DNA from: Limimaricola hongkongensis DSM 17492
Lineage (GTDB): Bacteria > Pseudomonadota > Alphaproteobacteria > Rhodobacterales > Rhodobacteraceae
Length of the DNA: 64,000 nt
Direction of reading: 5' to 3'
Assembly: GCF_000600975.2 (NCBI RefSeq)
Contig: NZ_CM002675.1
Span: 1 to 64,000, forward strand
Below are positions 51,244 through 60,932 of the stretch, in pieces. How positions within the stretch are numbered: position 1 is the stretch's first letter; each line of letters begins with the position of its first letter. The translations under genes and the position numbers were made by a program. The notes beneath the pieces were generated by a model that worked only from the letters and a program-made list of their open reading frames with translations, ran no database searches and had not been told where the DNA came from.

Positions 51244-53172
51244 TCAGAGCAGTTCGCGCGTGACCGAGATCGGCGGCAGGTCGCGGCCCGCCACCCGCAC
51301 CGCCCGTTCGGTGTGGTTGAACCAGAACCGCTCCGTGCCGGTGTCGCGGCGGCGGATGCCGTCGGGCAGCTCGACCGTGTCGAGACCGGCGCGCGCGCAG
51401 AGCCCCGCGATGATCCGCCGCGCCGCGACCGGGTCGGGCCAGCCGCCCAGATAGCTCACCCGGCCCGCGCGCATCAGCGCCGGGGCGCCGGTGGCGGTGC
51501 GCTCGACCACCTTGGCGCCGCCGTCGAGCGTTTCGCAGTAGCCGGTGAAGGCGCCGCCCTGATCGAGCGGGGCGGGGCAGTCGGGGCGCAGGCTCTCTAT
51601 ATGGGCGATCGTGACGTCGAGGCCGGGAAAATCAGGCGGCAGCGGCACAGGGATCGAAAACTCGCCGTCGCGGGCGCCGCTGCGCGGGCCGATCAGCACC
51701 TCCGCCTCGGCAGGGGCGAGCGCGGATTTCAGATCGCCCGGCATGTGCATCAGGCCGGGTGCTGCGATCAGCCGGTAGCCGGTGAAATCGCGGGTCGTCG
51801 CGGGCAGGATGTCGACCGACAGGCCAAGCCCGCGCATCGCCTTGTAGAGATCGAGCACGAGGCCGAAATAGCTCAGCCCCGCCCCGTGCGGCTGCACCGC
51901 CCATGCGGCGTCGGCGTCATAGTCGAAGATCAGCGCCACCTCGGCGGATTTGGCCGAGACGGCGGGGGCCTGCGCGATTTCGCGCGCGACCTGTGCCGCC
52001 TCTTCCAGCCCCGGCGCGGGCTGGCTGTCGGGGCGCAGAAGGCCTGCGTGAAGCTGTTCCTGCGCGAAGGGGGCCTGCCGCCAGCGGAAGTAGCTGACGC
52101 ATTCGGCGCCGTGGGCAAAGGCCTCCCAGCTCCACAGCCGGACCATGCCGGGCAGGGGCGCGGGGTTGTGCGGGGCCCAGTTCACGGGGCCGGGCTGCTG
52201 CTCCATCACCCACATCCGGCCCCGGCCCACGGCGCGGTAGAGGTCGTGGTGGAAGGCCTGGAAATCGGGGTCGCCCTGGCGGGCGAAGGCGCGCTGCTGA
52301 TCGGGGGTGGCGCCGGCGCGGTCTTCGAGAAAGCCCAAGGGGTAGCTGTCCCACGAGGCGAAATCGAGGTCACGGCCAACGGCGAAATGGTCGAAATCGG
52401 TGATCCGGCCCATGTAGTTGTGGGTGATCGGCGCGGTGGAGCGGGCGCGGATGATGTCCGCCTGACGGCGGTTGAAGGCCACGACCTGATCCGAGGAAAA
52501 CCGCCGGAAGGCCAGCGCATGGGCCGGGTTGGGTTCGGTCACGGTGAGGTTGGGCAGGTCGATCTCGTCGAAATCGCGGTATTCCATCGACCAGAACACG
52601 TTGCCCCACGCGGCGTTGAGCGCGTCGATATCGCCGTCATTGCCAGTCCCGGGATAGCGGGCGCGCAGCCAGCGGCGAAACGCGGCGCGGGCGGCGTCGG
52701 AGTAGGAGATGGTGGTGTCGTGGCAGCCATATTCATTGTCGGTCTGCCAGGCCGCCACGTGGTCGTTGCGCCCGTAGCGGTCGGCCAGAAGCGTGACGAT
52801 CCGGTCGCTTTCGGCGGCATAGCCCGCGTGGGAAAAGCAGTAATGGCGGCGCGAGCCGAACTTGCGCGGATGGCCGGTGGCGTCGACGGCGAGCATGTCG
52901 GGATGGCGGTCGAGCATCCAGCGCGGCGGCGTGGCGGTCGGGGTGCCGAGCACGATCCGAAGCCCGGCGTCGCCCAGGGTCCAGATCGCTTCGTCGAGCC
53001 AGTCGAAACGGAGATCACCGGGGGTGGGTTCGAGCTTCGACCACGCGAATTCGCCGATCCGCACCCATGTCAGCCCGGTCTCGGCCATGCGGCGGGCATC
53101 CTCGGCCCACAGGCTGCGCGGCCAGTGTTCGGGGTAGTAGCAGCAGCCAAGGCTGCGGGTCGGCTCGGTCAT
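51244..53172 (-). CDS. Beta-galactosidase, GH42
   Basis: 642 residues. GH42 domains: the TIM barrel starts GCCYYPEHWPRSLWAEDARR, acid/base Glu in WQTDNEYGCHDT and nucleophile Glu in RMWVMEQQPGPVNW. A trimerization domain (VALIFDYDADAAWAVQPHG) and a small C-terminal barrel follow. No signal peptide, so it is cytoplasmic. I use the ATG at 53172; a TTG at 53187 overlapping the galA stop is the alternative. End of the galactoside operon. Confidence 0.9.
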   Translation of the reverse strand: MTEPTRSLGCCYYPEHWPRSLWAEDARRMAETGLTWVRIGEFAWSKLEPTPGDLRFDWLDEAIWTLGDAGLRIVLGTPTATPPRWMLDRHPDMLAVDATGHPRKFGSRRHYCFSHAGYAAESDRIVTLLADRYGRNDHVAAWQTDNEYGCHDTTISYSDAARAAFRRWLRARYPGTGNDGDIDALNAAWGNVFWSMEYRDFDEIDLPNLTVTEPNPAHALAFRRFSSDQVVAFNRRQADIIRARSTAPITHNYMGRITDFDHFAVGRDLDFASWDSYPLGFLEDRAGATPDQQRAFARQGDPDFQAFHHDLYRAVGRGRMWVMEQQPGPVNWAPHNPAPLPGMVRLWSWEAFAHGAECVSYFRWRQAPFAQEQLHAGLLRPDSQPAPGLEEAAQVAREIAQAPAVSAKSAEVALIFDYDADAAWAVQPHGAGLSYFGLVLDLYKAMRGLGLSVDILPATTRDFTGYRLIAAPGLMHMPGDLKSALAPAEAEVLIGPRSGARDGEFSIPVPLPPDFPGLDVTIAHIESLRPDCPAPLDQGGAFTGYCETLDGGAKVVERTATGAPALMRAGRVSYLGGWPDPVAARRIIAGLCARAGLDTVELPDGIRRRDTGTERFWFNHTERAVRVAGRDLPPISVTRELL

Positions 53173-53183
53173 GGCGGTGTCCG

Positions 53184-55271
53184 TCAAAGGCGGGTGCCCT
53201 CAAGCACCCATATGGTGTCGGGGAAGGCGCAGGGAAGGTGCAGCCCGTGGCCCATCAGATAGGCGCCGGGCAGGTCGACGGGGCCGTGTTTGAGCGCGGC
53301 GGGGCCGCGCGACAGCACGCCCAGATCCTCGGCATTGACCAGCTCGACCCGGTAGGTCGCGTTGGGATCGAGACCGGTGAGGCGGAGCGGGCGCGGCAGG
53401 ATCTGTGACGAGGTGCCGCCATAGCCCGCGAAGAGGGCGAAGCGCGCGCCGTCGCGCGCCATCTGCTGCTCGGCGATGACCTGGCTGTCGGCGCTGTCGA
53501 GCCGGTGGATGTCGGCGCGCATGGTCCAGTCGCGGTTGGATTTCCACCAGGCGGTGGCGCGGGTGAGCACCTGCGCCTCTTCCTCGGACAGCTCGCGCGG
53601 GTCCATCTCGAAGCCCATGTGCCGCTGTGCGGCGACCCAAGCGCGCAGGCGGATGTCATGCACCCGCCCCGAGGTGTGGCAATGGCGCGGGCCGACATGG
53701 CTGCCGGTGATGGCCGCCGGAAGGAACAGCGCCGCCTCGTGCTGCATGCGCAGCCGCTCGGCGGCGTCGTTGCTGTCCGACAGCCAGACCCGGTGGGTGC
53801 GCGACAGGATGCCCGCGTCGATCCGGCCGCCGCCCGAGGCGCAGCTTTCGATCTCGACCTGCGGGTGGGCGGCGCGCAGCCGGTCAAGAAGGGCATAGAT
53901 GCCGCGCGTCTGGGCGGCATCGGCATAGGGGAGCAGGCGGTTGTGGTCCCATTTGATATAGTCGATCGCGTGGTCGCGCAGCACCGCGCCGATCCGGTCG
54001 AACAGGTAATCGCGCACGGCTTCGTTGGTCAGATCGAGAACGAGCTGCTGGCGGCCCTCGATCTGGTCGGTGGGGCCCATCGCCCAGTCGGGATGGGCGC
54101 GGAAGGTGTCGCTGTCGGCGTTGATCATCTCCGGCTCGAACCAGATGCCGAAGGTCATGTTCAGGTCGTGGACGTGGTCGATCAGCGGGCCGAGCCCTTT
54201 GGGATACTTGCGGTCGTCGATCCACCAGTCGCCCAGAGAGGTGGTGTCGTCGTCGCGCCTGCCGAACCAGCCATCGTCGAGCACGAAGCGTTCGGCCCCG
54301 AGCGCGCCGGCGCGGGTGGCGATCTGTTTCAGCGTCTCGACATCGTGGTCGAAATAGATCGCCTCCCAGCAATTGTAATGCACCGGGCGCGGGCGGTCGG
54401 GGTCGGGCCATCGCACGATGCGGTCGCGGATGTGGCGTTGAAACGCGATGGCGCAGCCGTTGAGACCAGCGCCCGAGAATGTCGCCAGAAGCGGCCCGGT
54501 CGCGGCGCGGGTGACGGGGGCGAGCTCGGTGGCCGTGGCGTGGCCGAACTGGATCTGGCGGCGGCCATCGGGCAGCTCCTCGGCCAGCATGCGGTGCCCG
54601 CCGGACCAGCCGTAATGCAGCGCCCACGCCTCGCCGGTGGTGTTGGTCGCGCCGCGCCCCGGCACGATCAGCCCGGGGAAATGTTCGTGTCCCGACCGGC
54701 CCGTGCGGCTCTCGCGCAGGCGGATGCCGGAGGACCACGGCGTGCGCTGCGGGCGGAATTCACCGATCCAGCGGCCCGCCATGTCGATCATCTCGTCCGA
54801 CAGCTGCGGGCCGGGCAGCACCGGGGCGGCGAGCCAATCGACGATGATGGGCGTCTCGCTTTCGATCTCGGCGGAGAGGGTGAGGACATGGGTGTCGGGG
54901 TCGATGGCAAGGCGCGCGGTGTAGGTGAGGCCGAGGTCTTCATCGGCGCAGTGCAGGTCGAGCCGGTCGCGATCGGTCTCGGCCCGTGCGAGCCGCAGCC
55001 GGGGGCGGAGCACCCGGCCGTCTGCATCGCGCAAGGCAAGCCCCGGCTGGCCGGGAAAGCTGCGATCGGCCTCGGGGCAGATCGACAGCGGCGGGTTGGC
55101 GTCGAGCATGCCGCCGGTGCGGTCCATGGCGTGGGCGCGGGCGATGGTTTCGAGATCGCAGCCCTTGGGCAGCGGCGCGCCCCAATAGACCACCTCGGGG
55201 AGGCGGGCATCGGCGCTGGCCAGAACGAGGGTCTGGGTGAAGCTGTCGAGGCGCCAGTGGTCGGTGGTCAT
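53184..55271 (-). CDS. Alpha-galactosidase, GH36
   Basis: 695 residues. GH36 pattern: N-terminal beta-sandwich, then DDGWFGRRDDDTTSLGDWWI, the nucleophile Asp in YIKWDHNRLLPYADAA and CASGGGRIDAGILSRTHRVW with DSNDAAERLRMQHEAALFLP. Cytoplasmic, no signal. ATG at 55271 overlaps the permease stop. Hydrolyses raffinose/melibiose-type alpha-galactosides imported by the adjacent ABC system; the GH42 enzyme covers beta-linked ones. Confidence 0.93.
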   Translation of the reverse strand: MTTDHWRLDSFTQTLVLASADARLPEVVYWGAPLPKGCDLETIARAHAMDRTGGMLDANPPLSICPEADRSFPGQPGLALRDADGRVLRPRLRLARAETDRDRLDLHCADEDLGLTYTARLAIDPDTHVLTLSAEIESETPIIVDWLAAPVLPGPQLSDEMIDMAGRWIGEFRPQRTPWSSGIRLRESRTGRSGHEHFPGLIVPGRGATNTTGEAWALHYGWSGGHRMLAEELPDGRRQIQFGHATATELAPVTRAATGPLLATFSGAGLNGCAIAFQRHIRDRIVRWPDPDRPRPVHYNCWEAIYFDHDVETLKQIATRAGALGAERFVLDDGWFGRRDDDTTSLGDWWIDDRKYPKGLGPLIDHVHDLNMTFGIWFEPEMINADSDTFRAHPDWAMGPTDQIEGRQQLVLDLTNEAVRDYLFDRIGAVLRDHAIDYIKWDHNRLLPYADAAQTRGIYALLDRLRAAHPQVEIESCASGGGRIDAGILSRTHRVWLSDSNDAAERLRMQHEAALFLPAAITGSHVGPRHCHTSGRVHDIRLRAWVAAQRHMGFEMDPRELSEEEAQVLTRATAWWKSNRDWTMRADIHRLDSADSQVIAEQQMARDGARFALFAGYGGTSSQILPRPLRLTGLDPNATYRVELVNAEDLGVLSRGPAALKHGPVDLPGAYLMGHGLHLPCAFPDTIWVLEGTRL

Positions 55272-56116
55272 TTCACGGCTCCCAGCGTCAGCCCGGCGAT
55301 GAAGTGGCGCTGCATCAGGAAGAACATCGCCACGGGCGGCAGGGCGGCGACGATGCTGCCCGCGCTCATCAGGTGATAGGCGGCGCGGTACTGCGCGTTG
55401 AACGAGGTGATCCCGGCGGTGACCGGCTGGCTTTCGGCGCCCTGGGTCAGCACCACGGCCCAGAAGTAATCGTTCCAGATGAAGGTGAAGATCAGCACCG
55501 CCAGCGCCGCGATGGCGGGCTTCATCAGGGGCAGCACCACGAACCAGAAGATCCGCCATTCGGCCACGCCCTCGACGCGCGCCGCCTCGATCAGCTCGAA
55601 GGGCAGGGCGCGGATGAAGTTGCGCATGAACAGCGTGCAAAAGCCGGTCTGGAAGGCGACGTGGAACAGCACCAGCCCGGTCTTGGTGTTGTAGAGCCCG
55701 AGATCGAGCGTCAGGTCGCGCACCGGGACCATCAGGATCTGGAAGGGGACGAAATTGCCCGCGACGAACAGGAAGAAGATCCACAGGTTGGCGCGGAATT
55801 TATACACGCCGAGCGCAAAGCCGGTCATGCAGGACAGCGCGACGGCGCCGATCACCGTCGGCACGGTGATGAAGACCGAGTTCAGCAGATAGCGCGGCAT
55901 GTCGCTTTCGAAGAAGACCTTCGAATAGTTGGCGACGCCCTCGAAGGAGGAGGGCCAGCCCCAGTAATTGGCGTTGGCGAAATCGGCGTCGGGGCGGATC
56001 GAGAAGATCGCCACCGCGATCAGCGGCAAAAGCCACAGGATCAGCGCGACGGGGATCAGCGACTGGTAGGCGATCTGCGCGCCGCGCGGCTGTTTTTCGA
56101 TCGGGGTCGGGAACAT
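55268..56116 (-). CDS. Sugar ABC transporter permease (MalG type)
   Basis: 282 residues, six helices. EAA loop ELIEAARVEGVAEWRIFWFV, ending AGLTLGAVK as MalG proteins do. It carries the galactoside together with the MalF-type partner; the YjbR gene separates the two. Confidence 0.91.
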   Translation of the reverse strand: MFPTPIEKQPRGAQIAYQSLIPVALILWLLPLIAVAIFSIRPDADFANANYWGWPSSFEGVANYSKVFFESDMPRYLLNSVFITVPTVIGAVALSCMTGFALGVYKFRANLWIFFLFVAGNFVPFQILMVPVRDLTLDLGLYNTKTGLVLFHVAFQTGFCTLFMRNFIRALPFELIEAARVEGVAEWRIFWFVVLPLMKPAIAALAVLIFTFIWNDYFWAVVLTQGAESQPVTAGITSFNAQYRAAYHLMSAGSIVAALPPVAMFFLMQRHFIAGLTLGAVK

Positions 56117-56117
56117 C

Positions 56118-56483
56118 TCAGCTCTCCTCCAGGGGCGGCAGGTCCGACTGCGCCTTTTTCGTCAGGCCCGCGCGGACCCGGGCGTAGCTGACGGCGATGC
56201 GGTGGCGGGCCTCGTCCACATCGAGCCCGTCCAGCGTCAGCCCGACCCATGCGCCGCGGAAATAGGGCGGCCAATGCGCGGCCCCGGCCTCGACCAGCAT
56301 TTCGGCGGTTTCGCGGTCGGGCGTGGCGACGACCACGGTCGCGGTGTTGGTGTCGCGATGCGCGTAATCGCCCCAGCAGGCGAACATCTTGCCGCCGACC
56401 TTCCACGAGTCGAGCTCGCCCGGGCCCGACCGGGTGGCGCCGGGCCGGGTCGCGCAGAGCGCGTCGAACTGCTCGCGGGTCAT
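56118..56483 (-). CDS. MmcQ/YjbR family protein (DUF419)
   Basis: 121 residues. YjbR pattern: CATRPGATRSG near the start, WKVGGKMFACWGD, and AAHWPPYFRGAWVGLTLDGL with W-V near the end. CyaY-like fold, DNA-binding protein of unknown role. The start overlaps the MalF stop (ATGA) and the end is two bases from the MalG start, so it is embedded in a sugar transport operon. Confidence 0.85.
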   Translation of the reverse strand: MTREQFDALCATRPGATRSGPGELDSWKVGGKMFACWGDYAHRDTNTATVVVATPDRETAEMLVEAGAAHWPPYFRGAWVGLTLDGLDVDEARHRIAVSYARVRAGLTKKAQSDLPPLEES

Positions 56484-57418
56484 CGGCCGCGCTCCTCGCG
56501 GTACATCGACCACAGGAAATAGGTGATGAAGCACAGCATGATCAGGAACAGCACCACCGCGATCGCCGCGCCATATCCCATGCGGAAGCCGTATTCCGAC
56601 AGCGCCACCTCGAACATGTAGAAGCTGAGCACCCGGCTTTCGCCGAACGGGCCGCCCGCGGTCATGATCGAGATGAGGTCGAAGCTGCGCAGCGCGCCGA
56701 TGATGGTGACGACGAAGGCGATGAAGGTGGCGGGGCGCAGCTGCGGCAGGATGATGTGCCACAGCATGCGAAAGCCCTTGGCGTTGTCGAGGCGGCCCGC
56801 CTCGATCTGCTCGGGGTCCACGGCGTTGAGGCCGGTGAGATAGAGGATCATGCAATAGGCGGTCTGCGGCCAGAGCCCGGCGGCGATGATGCCGTAGGTC
56901 ACCCAGCGCTCGTCGCCCAGCACGTTGATCGGCCCCGCGCCGAACCAGCCCAGCATGACGTTCAACAGCCCGAAGGACGGATCGTAGAACCAGCTGAAGA
57001 CGAGGCCGACGACGACCTGTGAGATCACGAAGGGAAAGAAGAACAGCGATTTGTAGATGCGGATGCCGGTGACGGTCTGGTTCAGGAACAGCGCGATGGC
57101 GAGACCCATGGGGATCGCCAGCAGGTAGAGCACCAGCCAGATCAGGTTGTTGCGCAGCGAGGTGTAGAACGCGTCGTCGTAATACATTTCCTCGTAATTG
57201 CGCAGGCCGACATATTCGGCGGCCCCGAGCCCGTCCCAGTCGTAAAGAGAGACGTTGAAGCTCTGGAACACCGGGATCAGCACGTAGACCGCGAAGAACA
57301 GGATGCCGGGGGCGAGAAACAGCCAGGGCGTGATCGCGATCTGGTTGCGGCCCCACCACGAGCGGCGGGCCGGGCCCGGTGCGGGGCGGGGCGCGGTGGA
57401 CGGCGGAAGCGGGGCCAT
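56480..57418 (-). CDS. Sugar ABC transporter permease (MalF type)
   Basis: 312 residues, six helices after a Pro/Arg-rich N terminus. Blocks: ITPWLFLAPGILFFAVYVLI, NVSLYDWDGLGAAEYVGLRN and the EAA loop PEQIEAGRLDNAKGFRMLWH. Works with the MalG-type permease and the UgpC-like ATPase encoded on the other strand. Confidence 0.91.
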   Translation of the reverse strand: MAPLPPSTAPRPAPGPARRSWWGRNQIAITPWLFLAPGILFFAVYVLIPVFQSFNVSLYDWDGLGAAEYVGLRNYEEMYYDDAFYTSLRNNLIWLVLYLLAIPMGLAIALFLNQTVTGIRIYKSLFFFPFVISQVVVGLVFSWFYDPSFGLLNVMLGWFGAGPINVLGDERWVTYGIIAAGLWPQTAYCMILYLTGLNAVDPEQIEAGRLDNAKGFRMLWHIILPQLRPATFIAFVVTIIGALRSFDLISIMTAGGPFGESRVLSFYMFEVALSEYGFRMGYGAAIAVVLFLIMLCFITYFLWSMYREERGR

Positions 57419-57449
57419 GGCTGCACCTCTGGCGAAAGGGAATATGGGG

Positions 57450-57476
57450 GCCGGGGGCGGGCTTGCCGCCCCCGGC
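57450..57476. other. Intercistronic hairpin between binding protein and MalF-type permease
   Basis: GCCGGGGGCGG pairs perfectly with CCGCCCCCGGC around GCTTG. It lies in the 77-base gap. No T tract. Confidence 0.55.
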
Positions 57477-57495
57477 GATCGGGCGTGCCTTCGGA

Positions 57496-58761
57496 TCAGT
57501 AGATCCGCTGGCGCGCGCGCTCGAGTCGGTCGAGGATCCGGTCGAGATTGTCGGGCTTGACCATGAACTCCTGGAAGCCCTCCATCGCGACCTTGGCCAT
57601 CTCGGCGGGCGCGTCGCGGTCGAAGAACTGCGCGACGCCGCCGGGGCTGTTCGAGGACAGCGTCTCGAAGCCCTCCTTCAGGAATTCGTCGTCATCGACC
57701 GAGGAGTTGGCGTTGACCGGCAGCTGGCCGAGCCCGTCGCCGGCATTGATCAGCGTCTGGTTCTCGGCCGAGGTGACGAATTTCAGGAACGCCTTGGCGG
57801 CCTCCTTGTTCTCGGCACCCGACGGGATGTGGAAGGTGTCGGTCGGCGCGTCCTCGGCCAGCGCCACGTCGGGGTTGATCGCCGGGAACTGCGCATAGCC
57901 GAGCTGGTCGTCCGTGAGCCCCGCCTCGCGCAGCGGCGCGACGGCGAAGTTGCCCATCAGATAGGCCGCGGCCTCGCCATTCACCATGAAGGGCAGCGCC
58001 TCCTGCCAGCTATAGGCGGTGTGGTTGTCGATGAAGGCGCCCATCTCGATCAGCTCCGCCCAGTTGGCGAAGGTCTGTTTCACCCGGTCGTCGGTCCATT
58101 CGACCTCACCGGCGGTGAGCGCCATGTGGAAATCGTAGCCATTGGTGCGCATGTTGAGGTAGTCGAACCAGCCGGCGGCGGTCCACAGGAACTTGGTGCC
58201 GATGGTGAAGCACTTGATGCCGTTGTCCAGAAGCGTCTGGCAGTTCGACTTGAGCTGGTCCCAGTCCTGCGGCTCTTCGAGCCCGTGCTCGGCGTAGATG
58301 TCCTCGCGGTAGTAGATGCCCCACTGGTAATAGGTATAGGGCACGCCCCACTGCTTGCCGTCGAGCGTCATCGCGCCCTTGGTCGAGGCCAGCTGCTCGG
58401 ACATGTCCCCCTCCCAGAGGTCCGAGACGTCCTCGAACAGACCGGCGTCCACATAGGGCGCCATGCGGTTGCCCGCGTACCAGTTCGCCACGTCCGGCGG
58501 GTTGGCGGTCAGGAAGTTGCGGATCTGCGTCTTGTAGGCTTCGCGGTCGATCACCGTCAGCTCGATGTTCAGATCCGGGTGCATCTCGCCGAAGCGGTCG
58601 ATCATCCCCTCCATCACCGCGCGGGGCGCGGGGTTGGACATGTCCGAAAAGATCTTGAGATCGCCCGTGAGCGCCATCTCGTGGCTCTCGGCGAGTGCGC
58701 CGGTCGACAGAAGTGTCGACATGGCCAGCGCGGCAAGCGCGGCCCGGTGGTGAATAGCCAT
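57496..58761 (-). CDS. Sugar ABC transporter substrate-binding protein
   Basis: 421 residues with a signal peptide ending ALAESHE. Family-1 sugar-binding pattern: LKIFSDMSNPAPRAVMEGMI, ANPPDVANWYAGNRMAPYVD and YTYYQWGIYYREDIYAEHGL. First gene of the galactoside operon. The binding pocket is Trp/Tyr-rich. Ligand by context: raffinose, melibiose or another galactoside. Confidence 0.9.
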   Translation of the reverse strand: MAIHHRAALAALAMSTLLSTGALAESHEMALTGDLKIFSDMSNPAPRAVMEGMIDRFGEMHPDLNIELTVIDREAYKTQIRNFLTANPPDVANWYAGNRMAPYVDAGLFEDVSDLWEGDMSEQLASTKGAMTLDGKQWGVPYTYYQWGIYYREDIYAEHGLEEPQDWDQLKSNCQTLLDNGIKCFTIGTKFLWTAAGWFDYLNMRTNGYDFHMALTAGEVEWTDDRVKQTFANWAELIEMGAFIDNHTAYSWQEALPFMVNGEAAAYLMGNFAVAPLREAGLTDDQLGYAQFPAINPDVALAEDAPTDTFHIPSGAENKEAAKAFLKFVTSAENQTLINAGDGLGQLPVNANSSVDDDEFLKEGFETLSSNSPGGVAQFFDRDAPAEMAKVAMEGFQEFMVKPDNLDRILDRLERARQRIY

Positions 58762-58792
58762 GGTCTCCTCCCCATTTGCTTTGCGCCACCAG

Positions 58793-58807
58793 TCTCATTA
58801 TTTGAGA
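58793..58807. promoter_or_regulatory. Candidate IclR operator
   Basis: TCTCATTATTTGAGA, 5-base arms around TTATT, in the 172-base divergent region between the binding-protein gene and iclR. The surroundings (TTTTGCATATTGAAATGATA) are AT-rich and should hold the promoters. Confidence 0.4.
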
Positions 58808-58933
58808 ACAGGTTTTGCATATTGAAATGATACGCCGACCGGGCCTATGCTTGTCAACAGCCCTGACGCGGCGTCGCCTTTCGTCGGGGAAACCGGGGCC
58901 GCCACGGGACGCGGCACAGCGGGGGAGAGACGG

Positions 58934-59797
58934 ATGACGGCGCAGCAGCACGACGCGCAGGGCGAATCCCGGACCGCTTCGCAGGCGGGGATGCAGGCCG
59001 GCGACGGCACCATCGGCAAGGCGGTGACGGTGCTCGACCTGGTGGCCGGGTTCGAACGGCCGGTGCGCTTCAACGAGCTGCGCGCGCGTTCGGATTACCC
59101 CAAGGCGACGCTGTACCGGTTGCTCCAGACGCTCACCAACCAGGGGCTTCTGGCGCATGATTCCGAGCGGCAGACCTATGCGCCGGGGCTGCGGCTGATG
59201 CGGCTGGCGCATGCGGCGTGGCAGCAATCCTCTCTGGCGCCGGTGGCGCGGCCGCATCTGGCGCGGCTGGCGGCGCGGGCGCAGGAGACGGTGCATCTGG
59301 CGCAGCTCGACGCGGGGCAGGTGCTTTACGTCGACAAACGCGTGCCGTCGCAGCCGATCGAGATGTTCAGTCAGGCCGGCAAGGTCGGCCCGGCGCATTG
59401 CACCGGCGTCGGCAAGGCGATGCTGGCCTTTCTGGAGCCCGCCGCGCTCGACCGGACGGTGGCGCTGCAAAGCTTCTACCGGTTCACGCCGCAGACGATC
59501 ACCGAGGCCGACGCGCTGCGCGCCGAGCTGGCCGCGATCCGCGCGGCGGGTTTCGCCTTTGACCGCGAGGAGCACGAGCCGGGCATCATCTGCGTGGCGG
59601 TGCCGATCCTGACGGCGCGCGACCGGGTGATCGGCGCGCTGTCGGTCACATCGGTCACGGCGCGCAAGACGTTGAACGACCTGGAGGCGATGGTGCCGCT
59701 GCTGCGGGAGGCGGCGGCGCATATTTCAAGGGACATGGAGGCGTGGCGCTTCCCCGACGAGGGGCAGGCCCGCGACAAGGGAGAGAGAAATGTCTGA
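58934..59797 (+). CDS. IclR-family transcriptional regulator
   Basis: 287 residues. Winged helix VRFNELRARSDYPKATLYRL followed by the IclR effector domain (KVGPAHCTGVGKAMLAFL, EHEPGIICVAVPILTARDRV). The ATG at 58934 has a GGGGGAGA site. Divergent from the sugar operon it probably controls; overlaps the ATPase gene by eight bases. Confidence 0.9.
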   Translation: MTAQQHDAQGESRTASQAGMQAGDGTIGKAVTVLDLVAGFERPVRFNELRARSDYPKATLYRLLQTLTNQGLLAHDSERQTYAPGLRLMRLAHAAWQQSSLAPVARPHLARLAARAQETVHLAQLDAGQVLYVDKRVPSQPIEMFSQAGKVGPAHCTGVGKAMLAFLEPAALDRTVALQSFYRFTPQTITEADALRAELAAIRAAGFAFDREEHEPGIICVAVPILTARDRVIGALSVTSVTARKTLNDLEAMVPLLREAAAHISRDMEAWRFPDEGQARDKGERNV

Positions 59798-60851
59798 CGT
59801 CACGCTGCGCAAGCTGGTCAAGCGCTATGGCGAGGTGGAGGTGATCCACGGGGTCGATCTCGACATCGCGGATGGCGAATTCGTGGTCTTCGTCGGCCCG
59901 TCGGGCTGCGGCAAGTCGACATTGCTGCGGATGATCGCCGGTCTGGAGGAGACCACCGACGGGCAGATCCATATCGGCGAACACGACGTGACCCGCGCCG
60001 ACCCGGCGGATCGCGGCGTGGCGATGGTGTTTCAGACCTATGCGCTCTACCCGCACATGTCGGTCGAGGAAAACATGGGCTTCGGGCTGAAGATGACCGG
60101 CCACGCCAAGGCCGAGATCAAGGAAAAGGTCCGCGAGGCGAGCCGCATCCTCAAGCTCGACGATTACCTCAAGCGCAAGCCCAAGGCGCTGTCGGGCGGG
60201 CAGCGCCAGCGGGTCGCCATCGGCCGGGCCATCGTGCGCGGCCCGGAGGTGTTCCTGTTCGACGAACCCTTGTCGAACCTCGACGCCGAGTTGCGGGTCG
60301 ACATGCGGGTGGAGATCGCGCGGCTGCACAAGGAGATCGGCGCGACGATGATCTACGTCACCCATGACCAGGTCGAGGCGATGACGCTGGCTGACAAGAT
60401 CGTGGTGCTGCGGGCGGGACATATCGAGCAGGTCGGCGCGCCGATGGATCTCTATCGCGACCCCGACAACCGTTTCGTCGCGGGCTTCATCGGCTCTCCG
60501 GCGATGAATTTCGTCGGCGGATCGGTGGCCGAGGGCGGCGTGCTGGCGCCGGGGCTCGGGGCGCAGACGCTGGCCGTGCCCGCGACGCTGCCCGGCGCGG
60601 GGACGGAGGTGATCGTCGGCGTGCGTCCGCAGCATCTCAGCCTGGCCGAAGGCGACAGCCACGCGGTCGATCTGGTGGAGCGGTTGGGCGGCGTGTCCTA
60701 TGCCTATCTCGTGGCGGGGACCGGCGACCGGCTGGTGGTCGAGCTCGACGAGGACGAGGCGGCGCCGCGTCCGGGCGAACGGGTCGGGCTCGGCGTCGCG
60801 CCGGAGCGGGCGATGCTGTTCGACGCGCAGACCGAGGCCCGGCTGCGCTGA
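59790..60851 (+). CDS. Sugar ABC transporter ATPase (UgpC/MsmK type)
   Basis: 353 residues. Walker A GPSGCGKST, signature LSGGQRQRVAIGRAI, Walker B VFLFDEPLSNLD and a C-terminal TOBE/OB regulatory domain (IVGVRPQHLSLAEGDSHAVD). Energises the MalF/MalG permeases encoded divergently; separate location of the ATPase is common in such systems. Confidence 0.93.
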   Translation: MSDVTLRKLVKRYGEVEVIHGVDLDIADGEFVVFVGPSGCGKSTLLRMIAGLEETTDGQIHIGEHDVTRADPADRGVAMVFQTYALYPHMSVEENMGFGLKMTGHAKAEIKEKVREASRILKLDDYLKRKPKALSGGQRQRVAIGRAIVRGPEVFLFDEPLSNLDAELRVDMRVEIARLHKEIGATMIYVTHDQVEAMTLADKIVVLRAGHIEQVGAPMDLYRDPDNRFVAGFIGSPAMNFVGGSVAEGGVLAPGLGAQTLAVPATLPGAGTEVIVGVRPQHLSLAEGDSHAVDLVERLGGVSYAYLVAGTGDRLVVELDEDEAAPRPGERVGLGVAPERAMLFDAQTEARLR

Positions 60852-60932
60852 ACGGTCTGCGCTGAGCCGGTGGGGGTTGCCCCTAGGGCAGGCGGTGCGC
60901 TTAATGGCTGCAACTCGTAGAGGAGCAGACCG

